Assembly: GCF_900101015.1 (NCBI RefSeq) | Contig: NZ_FNFZ01000006.1 | Location: forward strand, 103,424-167,423 | DNA length: 64,000 nt | Source: Sarcina sp. DSM 11001 | Lineage (GTDB): Bacteria > Bacillota > Clostridia > Lachnospirales > Lachnospiraceae | Reading direction: 5' to 3' | The notes under the pieces: model-generated | Database searches by the model: none | Told to the model about the DNA's origin: nothing | What the model saw: the letters and a program-made list of their open reading frames with translations, nothing else | Shown here: positions 8,986 through 17,192 of the stretch, in pieces | Position numbering within the stretch: the stretch's first letter is position 1 | Layout: the number at the start of each line of letters is the position of its first letter | Position numbers and translations under genes: made by a program

Positions 8986-9492
8986 ATGAAGGAACAGGAA
9001 AACACGACAGCCGCCGCTCAGACGATCGCGCTGGGCGCACTGATCGCCGCAATCTATGTTGTGCTTACAATGATCTTTGCGCCGATCTCCTTTGGCCCCA
9101 TACAGGTCCGGATCGCGGAGTCGCTGACGGCCTTTCTCATGTTCACACCGGCAGCTGTCCCCGGGCTGTTTGTCGGATGTCTGATTGCGAATATTCTGGG
9201 CGGAGCAGTCCTTCCAGACGTTATTTTCGGGAGTCTTGCCACCTTGATCGGGGCGGTGCTCGGCCGGAAGCTCTTTGACAAACGCTGGTTGTTCCCGATC
9301 CCGATGGTCCTTTCCAATGCACTCATCATCCCCTTTGTACTCAGGTACGGCTACGCAGTAGAGATTCCGATCCCCCTGATGATGGTATACATAGCCGGAG
9401 GAGAAATCGTCGGATGTTATATTCTGGGGGAAATACTGGTCTCTGTGCTGCTTAAATATGGAAAGCGTATTGTAAGAAGCGGTGATGAATAA
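8986..9492 (+). CDS. queT: QueT-family queuosine-precursor transporter (ECF S component)
   Basis: A 168-residue membrane protein of the QueT family, the substrate-binding subunit of an energy-coupling-factor transporter that takes up queuosine precursors. Typical family sequence is visible: ALGALIAAIYVVLTMIFAPI, then FGPIQVRIAESLT, AVPGLFVGCLIANILGG and a final YIAGGEIVGCYILG. About five or six membrane segments are expected. I chose ATG 8986 because aggag lies 10 nt upstream; the reading frame is open further upstream, but without a family match or ribosome site. No energising ECF subunits are nearby, so it presumably uses a shared module. I found no preQ1 riboswitch in the short leader. Confidence 0.88.
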   Translation: MKEQENTTAAAQTIALGALIAAIYVVLTMIFAPISFGPIQVRIAESLTAFLMFTPAAVPGLFVGCLIANILGGAVLPDVIFGSLATLIGAVLGRKLFDKRWLFPIPMVLSNALIIPFVLRYGYAVEIPIPLMMVYIAGGEIVGCYILGEILVSVLLKYGKRIVRSGDE

Positions 9493-9592
9493 ACAGAGCT
9501 TTCCTGTGGCTTTCCCGTGACTCTATTACAGCCGCGTGGAATTCACTATTCAAAAGAATATTAGGTCAAAAGGATATTAGGAGAATATTGTT

Positions 9593-10066
9593 ATGGAGAC
9601 AGTAGTTCTGAACAACGAAATGCAGCTGTCTTATCCCGACGGCTTTCATGTCATGAGCGAAGAGGAACTGAGCAAAATGACCTTTTACGGTGAAGCGCCC
9701 GGCTGGTGCATTTCTGACCCTGAAAGGCATATTGACCTTTCTGTCTCATGGAAAAAGACGAACGGACTGTTTGCGAAGATCCTGAACACCCGGGAGATCG
9801 CCAAAAATATGGAGGCCCAGATCAGAAAGCCCATGGGACAATATGGGTACCGGCTGGACAGCTTTCTTGAAAAAGAGCTCGGAGGCAGAAGAGCGGACGG
9901 TTATCTGTACGCTTATGAAGTGCAGGGGACAGGAATGGCAGGAGAGTCCCTGTACCTCAAAAACAGAAATACCTTTTATTATATTCACTGCTATTTCAGG
10001 GACGCCCTCAGGGACGCCAGCCTGCCCGTCCTGGACGAGATCTTCGGAACCGTGAACTGGAAATAG
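9593..10066 (+). CDS. Hypothetical protein, 157 residues
   Basis: I do not recognise this protein. It has no signal peptide or membrane segment and reads as a mixed alpha/beta globular protein, opening METVVLNNEMQLSYPDGF and ending EIFGTVNWK. That beta-strand opening and final 'single strand after a helix' pattern recall small PsbP/Mog1-like folds, which is only an impression. It stands between queT and a small helix-turn-helix gene with about 100-bp and 60-bp gaps, so co-transcription with either is possible. A short aggag-like sequence precedes the ATG. Confidence 0.7.
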   Translation: METVVLNNEMQLSYPDGFHVMSEEELSKMTFYGEAPGWCISDPERHIDLSVSWKKTNGLFAKILNTREIAKNMEAQIRKPMGQYGYRLDSFLEKELGGRRADGYLYAYEVQGTGMAGESLYLKNRNTFYYIHCYFRDALRDASLPVLDEIFGTVNWK

Positions 10067-10125
10067 GAGAGAGTCCTGCACAAGGACCAAAACCTTTTTA
10101 ACATTTTTATTAAAGGAGGATGAAC

Positions 10126-10308
10126 ATGAACGAGAAAGAAATCATTCTGGAAGCAATGAAAAAAGCGGGAGAGCCCCTGAATGCAGGAAAGGTCGCGGAG
10201 CTGACCGGTCTTGACCGGAAGGTTGTTGACAAGGCTTTTGCTGCCATGAAGAAGGAAGGCTCCATCGTATCACCCGTCCGCTGCAAATGGGAACCTGCTG
10301 AAAAGTAA
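10126..10308 (+). CDS. Small winged-helix protein
   Basis: A 60-residue protein made of little but a helix-turn-helix/winged-helix unit: an N-terminal helix (EKEIILEAMKKAG), a turn (EPLNAGKVAELTG), a recognition-like helix (DRKVVDKAFAAMKKEG) and a short wing (SIVSPVRCKWEP). It probably binds DNA or RNA as a dimer; no target can be inferred. Two ATGs follow a strong aaaggagg. The one at 10120 abuts the site, so 10126, six bases on, is the better start. A strong hairpin follows the stop. Confidence 0.75.
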   Translation: MNEKEIILEAMKKAGEPLNAGKVAELTGLDRKVVDKAFAAMKKEGSIVSPVRCKWEPAEK

Positions 10309-10317
10309 TGGTTCAGA

Positions 10318-10353
10318 GAGGGCTGCTGATGACAGAATCAGCAGCCCTCGTTT
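10318..10353 (+). terminator. Hairpin terminator
   Basis: A 13-bp perfect stem, gagggctgctgat (10318-10330) with atcagcagccctc (10337-10349), 6-nt loop, and a short gttt tail. The weak T-run makes it a less certain terminator. Confidence 0.65.
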
Positions 10354-10477
10354 ACAGCTGCCAGGTATTTTTACAAACTCTGAATATAGGCCGCACTGAA
10401 TAAAAAGAAAAAAATAAGAAGGAATAAAAAAGGCTTAATTCAGAGCCTGTACGTATGGCAGCGGGAGGATAGAGCAA

Positions 10478-11068
10478 ATGGACAGATATATACTTGCATC
10501 GCAGTCTCCAAGGAGAAGGGAGCTTCTGCATATGGTGCTCAGTGAATACGAGGTGATCCCTGCCCGGGGAGAAGAGACTGTCAACAGTACGGATCCTGCG
10601 GAGGCAGTGAAGGAGCTCTCTTTTCAGAAGGCAATGGAGGTGTCCCGCATAGTAAAGCCGTGCGAGGGGGATCGAATCATTGTCATCGGCGCGGATACTG
10701 TCGTCGCGGCGGATGGAAGGATCCTCGGGAAACCGGCTGACCGGGCGGACGCGGCGCGCATGATCGGACTGCTGCAGGGCAGGGAGCACCATGTGTATAC
10801 CGGCGTGACCGTGTGCTGCGTACAGCAGTCAAAAGACATCCGCCATTTTTCCTTTTATGAAGAGACGGCTGTCGATGTCTATCCCATGAACCGGGGGGAG
10901 ATCGAAGGGTATATCTCCCTGCAGGAGCCTTACGACAAAGCGGGAGCCTATGGAATCCAGGGCGCCTTTTCAGTTTTTATCCGCGGGATCCGCGGAGATT
11001 ATAATAATGTCGTCGGACTGCCTGTCGCGAGAATGTACCATGAGATGGCTTCACGGGGGCTGTTGTAA
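10478..11068 (+). CDS. maf: Maf-family nucleoside triphosphate pyrophosphatase
   Basis: A 196-residue house-cleaning enzyme of the Maf/YhdE family that converts dTTP, UTP or modified NTPs to the monophosphate. Family marks: the N-terminal substrate loop ASQSPRRRELL, the central IGADTVVAADGRILGKP, the HHVYTGVTV strand and the C-terminal DKAGAYGIQG and GDYNNVVGLP. The length is normal. The ATG follows a gggagg site. In several Firmicutes maf sits near cell-shape genes, but here its neighbours are unrelated and it appears monocistronic, with a terminator 57 bp downstream. Confidence 0.93.
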   Translation: MDRYILASQSPRRRELLHMVLSEYEVIPARGEETVNSTDPAEAVKELSFQKAMEVSRIVKPCEGDRIIVIGADTVVAADGRILGKPADRADAARMIGLLQGREHHVYTGVTVCCVQQSKDIRHFSFYEETAVDVYPMNRGEIEGYISLQEPYDKAGAYGIQGAFSVFIRGIRGDYNNVVGLPVARMYHEMASRGLL

Positions 11069-11124
11069 GAACTTTCAGGATCACTGATTGACCGGCCTTA
11101 ACATAACCTTCACAAAAAAAGAAG

Positions 11125-11195
11125 AAAAGGGGCTGTTGCATTAGCAGAAAAGCATATCAAACGATACTTTTCTCTTAATGCACCAGCCCTTTTTG
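11125..11195. terminator. Bidirectional terminator between maf and ttcA-like gene
   Basis: A long interrupted hairpin between convergent genes: aaaggggctgttgcatta pairs with taatgcaccagccccttt-like sequence, with an inner agaaaag/cttttct stem. A-runs on the left and T-runs on the right allow use in both directions. Confidence 0.8.
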
Positions 11196-11198
11196 CTG

Positions 11199-11282
11199 AT
11201 CTCAATAGTCCTCAAGGAAAGTGTTTCCCTGACTGTCACATCCTGCAGAACGTATCAGATCTCAATAGTCCTCAAGGAAAGT
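11199..11282. repeat. Duplicated 3' end of the ttcA-like gene
   Basis: A 26-bp segment (gatctcaatagtcctcaagg plus aaagtgt-like end) occurs at about 11198-11224 and again at 11256-11282, 58 bp apart. The right-hand copy encodes the last residues FLEDY and the stop of the minus-strand gene; the left-hand copy is a non-coding duplicate just beyond the stop. Confidence 0.9.
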
Positions 11283-12125
11283 GTGTTTTTCCCCGTGGAT
11301 CTTGTAGCCGAGAACTTTGTTGAGGACGACATTTTCCGTGGCGCGGAAGAGGTTGGCCTCGACCTGGGGAATGGTTTCCGAGAGTTCGGCGATGAGTTTT
11401 TTTGTCTCCAGACGTTTGGAGGCGGAGGGCTCGTGACAGTCGAACCCTTTTTCCTTCTCCAGCATTTCCGTGAAGCGGCAGGCGCACTGCAGGAACCGCA
11501 GTCCGTTGTCGTCGCGCCAGCGGCAGATGTCTTTTTCGCGGATGAGATACATGGGACGGATGAGTTCCATTCCCTCGAAATTTGTGCTCCTGAGTTTGGG
11601 CAGCATAGCCTGATACTGGCCGGAGTAGAGCATGCCCATGAGGATGGTCTCGATGGCGTCGTCAAAGTGGTGGCCCAGGGCGATCTTGTTGCAGCCATGC
11701 TCCTTCGCGAAGCGGTAGAGATAGCCGCGGCGCATGCGGGCGCAGAGATAGCAGGGGGATTTTTCGATAGTGGAAACGGCGTCAAAGATATTGGTGCTGC
11801 AGAATTCGATCGGGATTCCCAGGAGCCCGGCATTGGACTCGATCAGTGACCGGTTCGCAGGCAGATAGCCCGGGTCCATGCATAGAAAGACGAGCTCAAA
11901 CGGGAACTTGTTGTGCCGTTTGAGCTCCTGGAAAAGCTTGGCCATGAGCATGGAATCCTTACCGCCTGAAATACAGACGGCAATGCGGTCGTTCTCACTT
12001 ACCAGTTCATACCGGACGACCGCTTTTTCAAAGCGGCCGACCAGGTCATGTTTGTATTTCTTGCGCAGTTTTTTTTCTATCTCATCTCTGCGCTCCTGAA
12101 GATCTTCTGAATAAGTTATTTCCAT
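11262..12125 (-). CDS. ttcA: TtcA/TilS-like PP-loop tRNA-thiolation protein
   Basis: A 287-residue ATP-pyrophosphatase of the TtcA group, which thiolates tRNA cytidine using an iron-sulfur cluster. The PP-loop reads AVCISGGKDSM. A Cys-x2-Cys pair is seen in SPCYLCARM and further Cys in LQCACRF; the GHHFDDAIET motif is typical. The frame stays open 70 codons upstream through the end of pyrI, but family similarity begins at MEITYSED, so I chose ATG 12125 despite its weak ribosome site. It follows pyrI by 37 bp on the same strand and is probably the last gene of that transcript. The exact tRNA target is inferred from the family; other TilS-like ATPases remain possible. Confidence 0.82.
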   Translation of the reverse strand: MEITYSEDLQERRDEIEKKLRKKYKHDLVGRFEKAVVRYELVSENDRIAVCISGGKDSMLMAKLFQELKRHNKFPFELVFLCMDPGYLPANRSLIESNAGLLGIPIEFCSTNIFDAVSTIEKSPCYLCARMRRGYLYRFAKEHGCNKIALGHHFDDAIETILMGMLYSGQYQAMLPKLRSTNFEGMELIRPMYLIREKDICRWRDDNGLRFLQCACRFTEMLEKEKGFDCHEPSASKRLETKKLIAELSETIPQVEANLFRATENVVLNKVLGYKIHGEKHTFLEDY

Positions 12126-12162
12126 GTTTCTCTGTTCAAAGTTCAAAGAGGATATTTCCTGA

Positions 12163-12603
12163 TCACCAGTCACTTTCCTGCTCGGTGTATTTTTCATCGC
12201 AGTATTCACAGCGATAGATCTTGCGCCGGGAATCGGCCAGGTAGAACATGTGCTGGATCCCCTGTTCGATCGTCGTAATGCAGCGGGGATTGTTGCATTT
12301 GATGACATTTTTGATCTCTTTGGGGAGAGGGACACGCTTTTTTTCGATCAGTTCGCCGTCTTTAATGATATTGACGGTGATGTCAGGATCAATGAAGGCA
12401 ATGACATCGAGATTAATACTGTCTGCATCGGTTTCGATCTTGACAATGTCTTTTTTTCCCATGGCATTGCTGCGGGCGTTTTTGATGATCGCAACAGGGC
12501 ATTCCATTTTGCTCAGTTCCATGTGATGGTAAATGGACATGCCTCTCCCGGCATGGATGTGGTCAAGCACGATGCCGTTTTCAATTTTTCCTACATTCAG
12601 CAT
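12163..12603 (-). CDS. pyrI: Aspartate carbamoyltransferase regulatory subunit
   Basis: The regulatory chain of aspartate transcarbamylase, which binds nucleotide effectors and joins catalytic trimers. It is 146 residues, the normal length. The N-terminal allosteric domain begins MLNVGKIENGIVLDHIHAG. The C-terminal zinc domain has the four Cys as CNNPRC and CEYC, matching the C-x4-C and C-x2-C spacing of PyrI. The start follows a clear aggaggt. It lies 159 bp after pyrB; that gap holds no gene but does contain a 12-bp perfect palindrome, tcattgcaatga (12704-12715), whose role is unknown. With pyrB it makes the first committed step of pyrimidine synthesis allosterically controlled. Confidence 0.97.
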   Translation of the reverse strand: MLNVGKIENGIVLDHIHAGRGMSIYHHMELSKMECPVAIIKNARSNAMGKKDIVKIETDADSINLDVIAFIDPDITVNIIKDGELIEKKRVPLPKEIKNVIKCNNPRCITTIEQGIQHMFYLADSRRKIYRCEYCDEKYTEQESDW

Positions 12604-12762
12604 ATCATAGACCTCCTGTGATTAGGACTTGCCGCAGTATCGTAGATTTATTCCGAGATTTATTCATAACAAAGCAGGTTATAACAATGCATCGTACAGC
12701 TGCTCATTGCAATGAAGCAGTTTAGAACATATTGCAATTGCGGAGCTTCAATCTTTGCGGGC

Positions 12763-13710
12763 TTAATCATTGTCGCAGGTCGTCGTGCCGTCCTCATTGA
12801 CATGGATCCCGAGAAGGGTGAGGATGAGGGCCATGCGGACATAAACTCCGTACTGGACCTGGCGGAAATAAGCGGCCCGGGGATCATCGTCTACTTTGAC
12901 AGAGATCTCGTTGACGCGGGGGAGGGGATGCAGGACGAACATGTCGTTCTTTGCCTTGCGCATGATCCTGGGGGTCAGAATGTAAAAATCTTTCAGGCGG
13001 ACATAGTCTTCTTCGTTAAAAAAGCGCTCTCTCTGCACGCGGGTCATGTACAGGATATCGAGACGGCCGATGACATCGTCCAGCTTGATGAATTCCTCGT
13101 ACTGGATCCCCTTTTCATCGAGCATATCGGTGACATAATCGGGTACACGCAGTTCGTCCGGGGAGATAAAGATAAAGCGGATATCCTGGTAACGGGACAT
13201 GGCGAAGATCAGCGAGTGGACAGTGCGGCCGAATTTCAGGTCGCCGCAGAGGCCGATCGTCATGTTGTTGAGCCTTCCCGTGAGGGAACGGATGGTGAGC
13301 ATGTCCGTCAGGGTCTGGGTGGGATGCTGGTGGCCGCCGTCCCCGCAGTTGATGATCGGGATCCGTGAGAACTGTTTGGCTACCATGGCGGCGCCTTCCT
13401 TGGGATGGCGGATGGCGGCGATATCCGCGAAGCAGGAGATGGTGCGGATAGTGTCCGCAACGCTCTCTCCCTTGGAGACAGAGGAACTGTTGGCATCGGA
13501 GAAGCCCATCGTGGAACCGCCCAGATTCAGCATGGCGGTCTCAGTGGAAAGCCGCGTGCGGGTGGAAGGCTCGTAGAAGAGTGTTGCGAGCTTTTTGCCC
13601 CGGCAGGCGTTCGCGTACTTGGGTCGGTTCGCCTCAATGTCGGCCGCGAGGTCAAAAAGCCGGTCCAGTTCTGCAGTGGAAAAGTCAGTTGGTGACAGAA
13701 TGTGGCGCAT
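12763..13710 (-). CDS. pyrB: Aspartate carbamoyltransferase catalytic subunit
   Basis: Condenses aspartate and carbamoyl phosphate to carbamoyl aspartate. It has the carbamoyl-phosphate motif [11 protein letters not shown] near residue 50, [10 protein letters not shown] and the C-terminal HPLPRVNEI. The 315-residue length is normal. I chose ATG 13710 ([11 protein letters not shown]), where family similarity starts and an aaagga site precedes; the open frame extends 18 codons further up without support. It is followed on the same strand by pyrI. No PyrR-type attenuator was recognised in the leader. Confidence 0.97.
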   Translation of the reverse strand: MRHILSPTDFSTAELDRLFDLAADIEANRPKYANACRGKKLATLFYEPSTRTRLSTETAMLNLGGSTMGFSDANSSSVSKGESVADTIRTISCFADIAAIRHPKEGAAMVAKQFSRIPIINCGDGGHQHPTQTLTDMLTIRSLTGRLNNMTIGLCGDLKFGRTVHSLIFAMSRYQDIRFIFISPDELRVPDYVTDMLDEKGIQYEEFIKLDDVIGRLDILYMTRVQRERFFNEEDYVRLKDFYILTPRIMRKAKNDMFVLHPLPRVNEISVKVDDDPRAAYFRQVQYGVYVRMALILTLLGIHVNEDGTTTCDND

Positions 13711-13849
13711 AGTCGATCCTTTCCAATCATCATGATTTTTAAAAAACATGGAAAACTGGTACATGGTAAAAAAGAGCGTGTTTACAGTTCCCTTGAGACA
13801 GCGGGTAAAAACCCGCAGCCTGGTCCGTCATCCTGCGGCAGTCCCGAAC

Positions 13850-13900
13850 TATTGGTCAGGCCATTTTCCTGGTCAGACCATTGTATCGGTCAGGCCATTG
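13850..13900. repeat. 17-bp tandem repeat, 3 copies, containing a stop codon
   Basis: Plus-strand copies at 13850, 13867 and 13884 share the core ggtcaggccatt. Read on the minus strand, the first copy (13900 to 13884) contains the last codons and TGA (13892-13890) of the DUF5721 gene; the other two lie beyond the stop. Confidence 0.92.
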
Positions 13901-14396
13901 GTTCAAAGGCGATTTCCTTTGCCTGCAGGAATTTCCGGACGGTCTTGTCCCACAATATATCAGCATTTTTATTCAGCGTAAAGCTTTTCATGGAAATTCC
14001 TGTGAGAATAGAAACCTCGGAATCCCTGTAGCTGACCGTCAGGACAAAGGAGCCGACACAGTCCAGAAGCTCCCTGTCCCCTTCCTTCTCGAGCATGGCT
14101 TTTGTGTATTCCGGCTTGAGCAGGAGGACAAAGCGGAAAAAGACAGGCGGCCTTTTTCCGCGGATCAGCTCGCGCAGGGAGGGACGGATCTCGCTCCATG
14201 CGACGTGGTCGTAGGGAAGCAAGGCAGGGTCATCCCGGATCTCCTTCTCAAAAAAGTCCTTCTGCACCTTTCCGTCCACCGTCCAGGTGACCGCCGTCTG
14301 CAGAGTTCCTTCCGCGAGGAGAAACGAGTCGAATGTATTGCGTGAGAACAGCCCGGACATAAAACTGCCGAGGCTGCTGATTCTGAGTGAGATCAT
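13890..14396 (-). CDS. DUF5721-like protein
   Basis: A 168-residue protein that I place, from memory of the family, with the DUF5721 proteins of Clostridia; no function is known. It opens MISLRISSLGSFMSGLF, has the FLLAEGTLQTAVTWTVDGKV block and a C-terminal NADILWDKTVRKFL. There is no signal peptide or membrane segment. A gaggcaggg-like site precedes the ATG. It lies downstream of the DUF1294 gene (100-bp gap) and upstream of pyrB (179-bp gap), all on the minus strand. Its 3' end is duplicated as a 17-bp repeat. Confidence 0.75.
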   Translation of the reverse strand: MISLRISSLGSFMSGLFSRNTFDSFLLAEGTLQTAVTWTVDGKVQKDFFEKEIRDDPALLPYDHVAWSEIRPSLRELIRGKRPPVFFRFVLLLKPEYTKAMLEKEGDRELLDCVGSFVLTVSYRDSEVSILTGISMKSFTLNKNADILWDKTVRKFLQAKEIAFEPMA

Positions 14397-14496
14397 GTCC
14401 CTGCCTCTCGTTTTTATTTTTCATCTATGATTTCGCAGTTTACGGGGGTATGAAAGGTACTTCTTTCTGACAGGTACTTCTTTTAACAGGTACGCC

Positions 14497-14790
14497 TTAT
14501 AAAAAAACGATAGAAACCATGACTGAGCGCAGTAGTACAATGAAGCCGATCTGCAGCACCAGGATCAACGGGAGCCCGAAGCGGAATTTTGCCATGCGGA
14601 TCTTGTGGTGGAAGAGAAACATACCCACGATAGAACCGATACTGCCTCCGATGATGGCGACAGTGAAAAGTACAGCCTCCGGAATGCGGAAGCGGCGCTC
14701 CATGGCCCGGATCTTGTCGGAAGCCATCGTCGCGATCCCCATAAAGTTGATGAAAATTAAATATAAAATAAGAATGATTCTTGCAAGCAT
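14497..14790 (-). CDS. DUF1294 membrane protein
   Basis: A 97-residue membrane protein of the DUF1294 family, of unknown function. Three or four hydrophobic segments are visible: residues 3-20, 37-60 and 74-96. Between them are the family's charged and Gly/Ser-rich parts (MASDKIRAMERRFRIPE, then GGSIGSIVGMFLFHHK). The start follows ggagg. It is the first gene of the minus-strand group leading toward pyrB. Confidence 0.85.
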   Translation of the reverse strand: MLARIILILYLIFINFMGIATMASDKIRAMERRFRIPEAVLFTVAIIGGSIGSIVGMFLFHHKIRMAKFRFGLPLILVLQIGFIVLLRSVMVSIVFL

Positions 14791-14924
14791 TCAGATCCTC
14801 CATATCAGCTGTCAGTGCGTTATTCATAACGCGGCCGGCTTCCTGAAGCCGGCTTTTTCCTATTTTAATAGCTGATGAGTGCAGACGCAAGAGAAACATT
14901 TTTCGAAAAACTGACAATAAATTT

Positions 14925-15085
14925 GTCGCTACAGTACACGCCCTATCGAGGGCGTGTACTGTAGCTTGCGAAAATCCCATTCCAAATCGCTTCGCGATGG
15001 GATTTTCGCCGTAAAACTCGGGTTTTTCGCGAAAAAGCCGCGAAAAACACCTCGAGTTTCGAGGGAGTCTGTACTGTAACAATTT
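14925..15085. repeat. Cluster of nested palindromes (foldback-like element)
   Basis: The 560-bp gap 14791-15350 has no gene and centres on this structure. Hairpin 1 (14929-14966): gctacagtacacgccct pairs perfectly with its complement. Hairpin 2 (14967-15010): gcgaaaatcccat with atgggattttcgc. Hairpin 3 (15012-15059): aaactcgggtttttcgcg with its imperfect complement. A third copy of the hairpin-1 arm (gtctgtactgtaac, about 15067-15080) closes an outer inverted repeat with the left end. This looks like a mobile palindromic element or structured RNA rather than a terminator. Confidence 0.8.
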
Positions 15086-15350
15086 GTCAATAAATGTGTC
15101 AATATCTTCGTCAGCATCTGCGGCGGATAAACGGGGGAGCCGGGAGCATTTTCCCTGAGTATTGATATATTTTTTCCGTTTATTGAAAATCTGTACAGGA
15201 ATCGTTTAAAAATCGTATGAAAATCATCAATTACCGTCTGTTCCAGATCAGAAAAAAAGTGTAAACTCTTTCAGTGAATAATTTATTCCAATCTGTCTTT
15301 AGGCAAGTAAAGACAGAAGAAACCCGCCAAAAGGCCATTACAGGAGAAGT

Positions 15351-17192
15351 ATGCTTATGAGCAGACTGAGTATTGACACACAAAATACCGCCGACAAGAC
15401 GGTAGAGGAGCTTTATAAGGACCTGGAGCGGCGTGTACAGGCCAGCCAGCCGGGACTCTGTCCGGTGGACCTTGCAGCTTCTTTCCTCAAGACCTGCTAC
15501 GCGCAGTCCTGCGGAAAGTGCGTTCCCTGCCGCGTCGGACTTGGACAGCTTGAAAAAATGCTTGCCGAGGTCCTGGACGGACCTGCGAGACCGGAGCTTC
15601 TGGACATCATCGAGCGCACGGCACAGAGTATCTATTTCACTGCGGACTGCGCGATCGGTTCGGAAGCCGCCAGGATGATCCTGAAGGGGGTTCGCGGATT
15701 CCGCGAGGATTATATCGAGCACATCGAACACGGCAGATGCAAGGGCAAACACAACCAGCCCGTGCCCTGTGTGGCACAATGTCCCGCGCATGTGGACATC
15801 CCCGGCTACATCGCCCTGATCCACGAGGAGCGCTACACCGACGCGGTGCAGCTGATCCGCAAGGACAATCCCTTCCCGTCGGTCTGCGGCCTGATCTGCG
15901 AGCACCCCTGCGAGGTACGCTGCCGCAGGACTCTGGTGGACGACGCGGTCAACATCCGCGGCCTCAAGCGCTACGCCTGCGACCATTCGGGTGAACTCCC
16001 GGTACCGGAGATCTCGCCTTCGACAGGCAAAAAAGTCGCTGTCATCGGCGGTGGTCCCTCCGGACTTTCCGCAGCCTTTTACCTGTCGATCATGGGTCAC
16101 GAAGTGACCGTCTATGAGCAGCGCAAACAGCTGGGCGGTATGCTCCGCTACGGCATCCCCAACTACCGCCTGCCCCGGACAGCCCTCAACCGGGAGATCG
16201 ACAACATGAAAAAGGTCGGCTTCAAGACGATCTGCAATGTCAGCGTCGGCAGGGACATTTCCTGGAAAGATATCCGGGACCAGAATGATGCCGTCTACGT
16301 TGCCATCGGCGCGCATACAGGAAGCAAAATGAACATCGAGGGAGACGACGCGGAAGGAATCATCTCCGCAGTCGATATCCTGAGGGGCATCGGCGATGAC
16401 TCCTATCCGGATTTCACTGGACAGGACGTCGCGGTCGTCGGCGGCGGTAATGTTGCCATGGACGTCGCCAGGACTGCCATCCGCTGCGGCGCCAAGACCG
16501 TCCGGGTACTCTACAGAAGAAGGATCGCGGATATGACCGCCCTGCCCGAGGAAATCCACGGCGCCATCGAGGACGGCTGCGAGATCTCCGAGCTCCTGGC
16601 TCCCCTCCGCATTGAAAAGAACAGAGAAGGAAAGATCACAGCCATCTGGGTGCGCCACCAGATCTCCGGCCCCATGGTCGACGGCAGACCCACCATCGTT
16701 GAGTCCAGAGAGCTGGAGGATGTCCGGATCGGGTGCGACGTGCTCCTGGTCGCGGTCGGTCAGGGTATCGATTCCCGGAAGTTCGGCGACTACGGCATCC
16801 CCCTCAAGAGAGGACGCATCGACGCCCGCGACACCAGTGATTTCAAGAACATAGAGGGTGTCTTTGCAGGCGGCGACTGTGTGACCGGACCCGCTACCGT
16901 CATCCGCGCGATCGCGGCGGGCAAGGTGGCGGCCGCTAATATCGATGAATACCTGGGCTTTAACCATGTGATCAAGGCCAACATCGATCTTCCTCAGGTC
17001 CGTTTCGACGACCACAAGCCCTGCGGGCGTGTCAACCTGCGTGAGAGACCCGCACAGATCCGCAAACACGATTTCGAGCTGATGGAGACCGGCATGACCC
17101 ACGAAGAAGCCTGGCAGGAATCCAGCCGGTGCCTGCGCTGCGACCATTTCGGCTACGGTGTCTTTAAAGGAGGGAGGGAAGTTCAATGGTAA
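15351..17192 (+). CDS. NuoF-like/GltD-like iron-sulfur flavoprotein, hydrogenase partner
   Basis: An electron-transfer flavoprotein predicted to link NAD(P)H with the hydrogenase encoded next. Residues about 40-125 match the C-terminal iron-sulfur part of NuoF/HydB (SCGKCVPCRVG, later CAIG). Residues 130-600 match the GltD family: Cys-rich N-terminal clusters (CVAQCPAHVDIPG, CGLICEHPCEVRC), an FAD-binding VIGGGPSGLSAAF and a second dinucleotide site VVGGGNVAMDVARTA of the type that binds NADPH in GltD. The NuoF FMN/NADH domain itself is absent. The last 7 bp overlap the hydrogenase gene, so the two are translationally coupled. ATG 15351 has aggag only 4 nt upstream; ATG 15357 at 10 nt is an equal candidate. 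NADPH preference is inference. Confidence 0.85.
   Translation: MLMSRLSIDTQNTADKTVEELYKDLERRVQASQPGLCPVDLAASFLKTCYAQSCGKCVPCRVGLGQLEKMLAEVLDGPARPELLDIIERTAQSIYFTADCAIGSEAARMILKGVRGFREDYIEHIEHGRCKGKHNQPVPCVAQCPAHVDIPGYIALIHEERYTDAVQLIRKDNPFPSVCGLICEHPCEVRCRRTLVDDAVNIRGLKRYACDHSGELPVPEISPSTGKKVAVIGGGPSGLSAAFYLSIMGHEVTVYEQRKQLGGMLRYGIPNYRLPRTALNREIDNMKKVGFKTICNVSVGRDISWKDIRDQNDAVYVAIGAHTGSKMNIEGDDAEGIISAVDILRGIGDDSYPDFTGQDVAVVGGGNVAMDVARTAIRCGAKTVRVLYRRRIADMTALPEEIHGAIEDGCEISELLAPLRIEKNREGKITAIWVRHQISGPMVDGRPTIVESRELEDVRIGCDVLLVAVGQGIDSRKFGDYGIPLKRGRIDARDTSDFKNIEGVFAGGDCVTGPATVIRAIAAGKVAAANIDEYLGFNHVIKANIDLPQVRFDDHKPCGRVNLRERPAQIRKHDFELMETGMTHEEAWQESSRCLRCDHFGYGVFKGGREVQW

Noticed and set aside
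15231..17186. Long open frame antisense to the hydrogenase flavoprotein (651 codons)
   Set aside because: The plus-strand product has clear domains, cofactor motifs and coupling to hydA. The antisense product has no recognisable motif.
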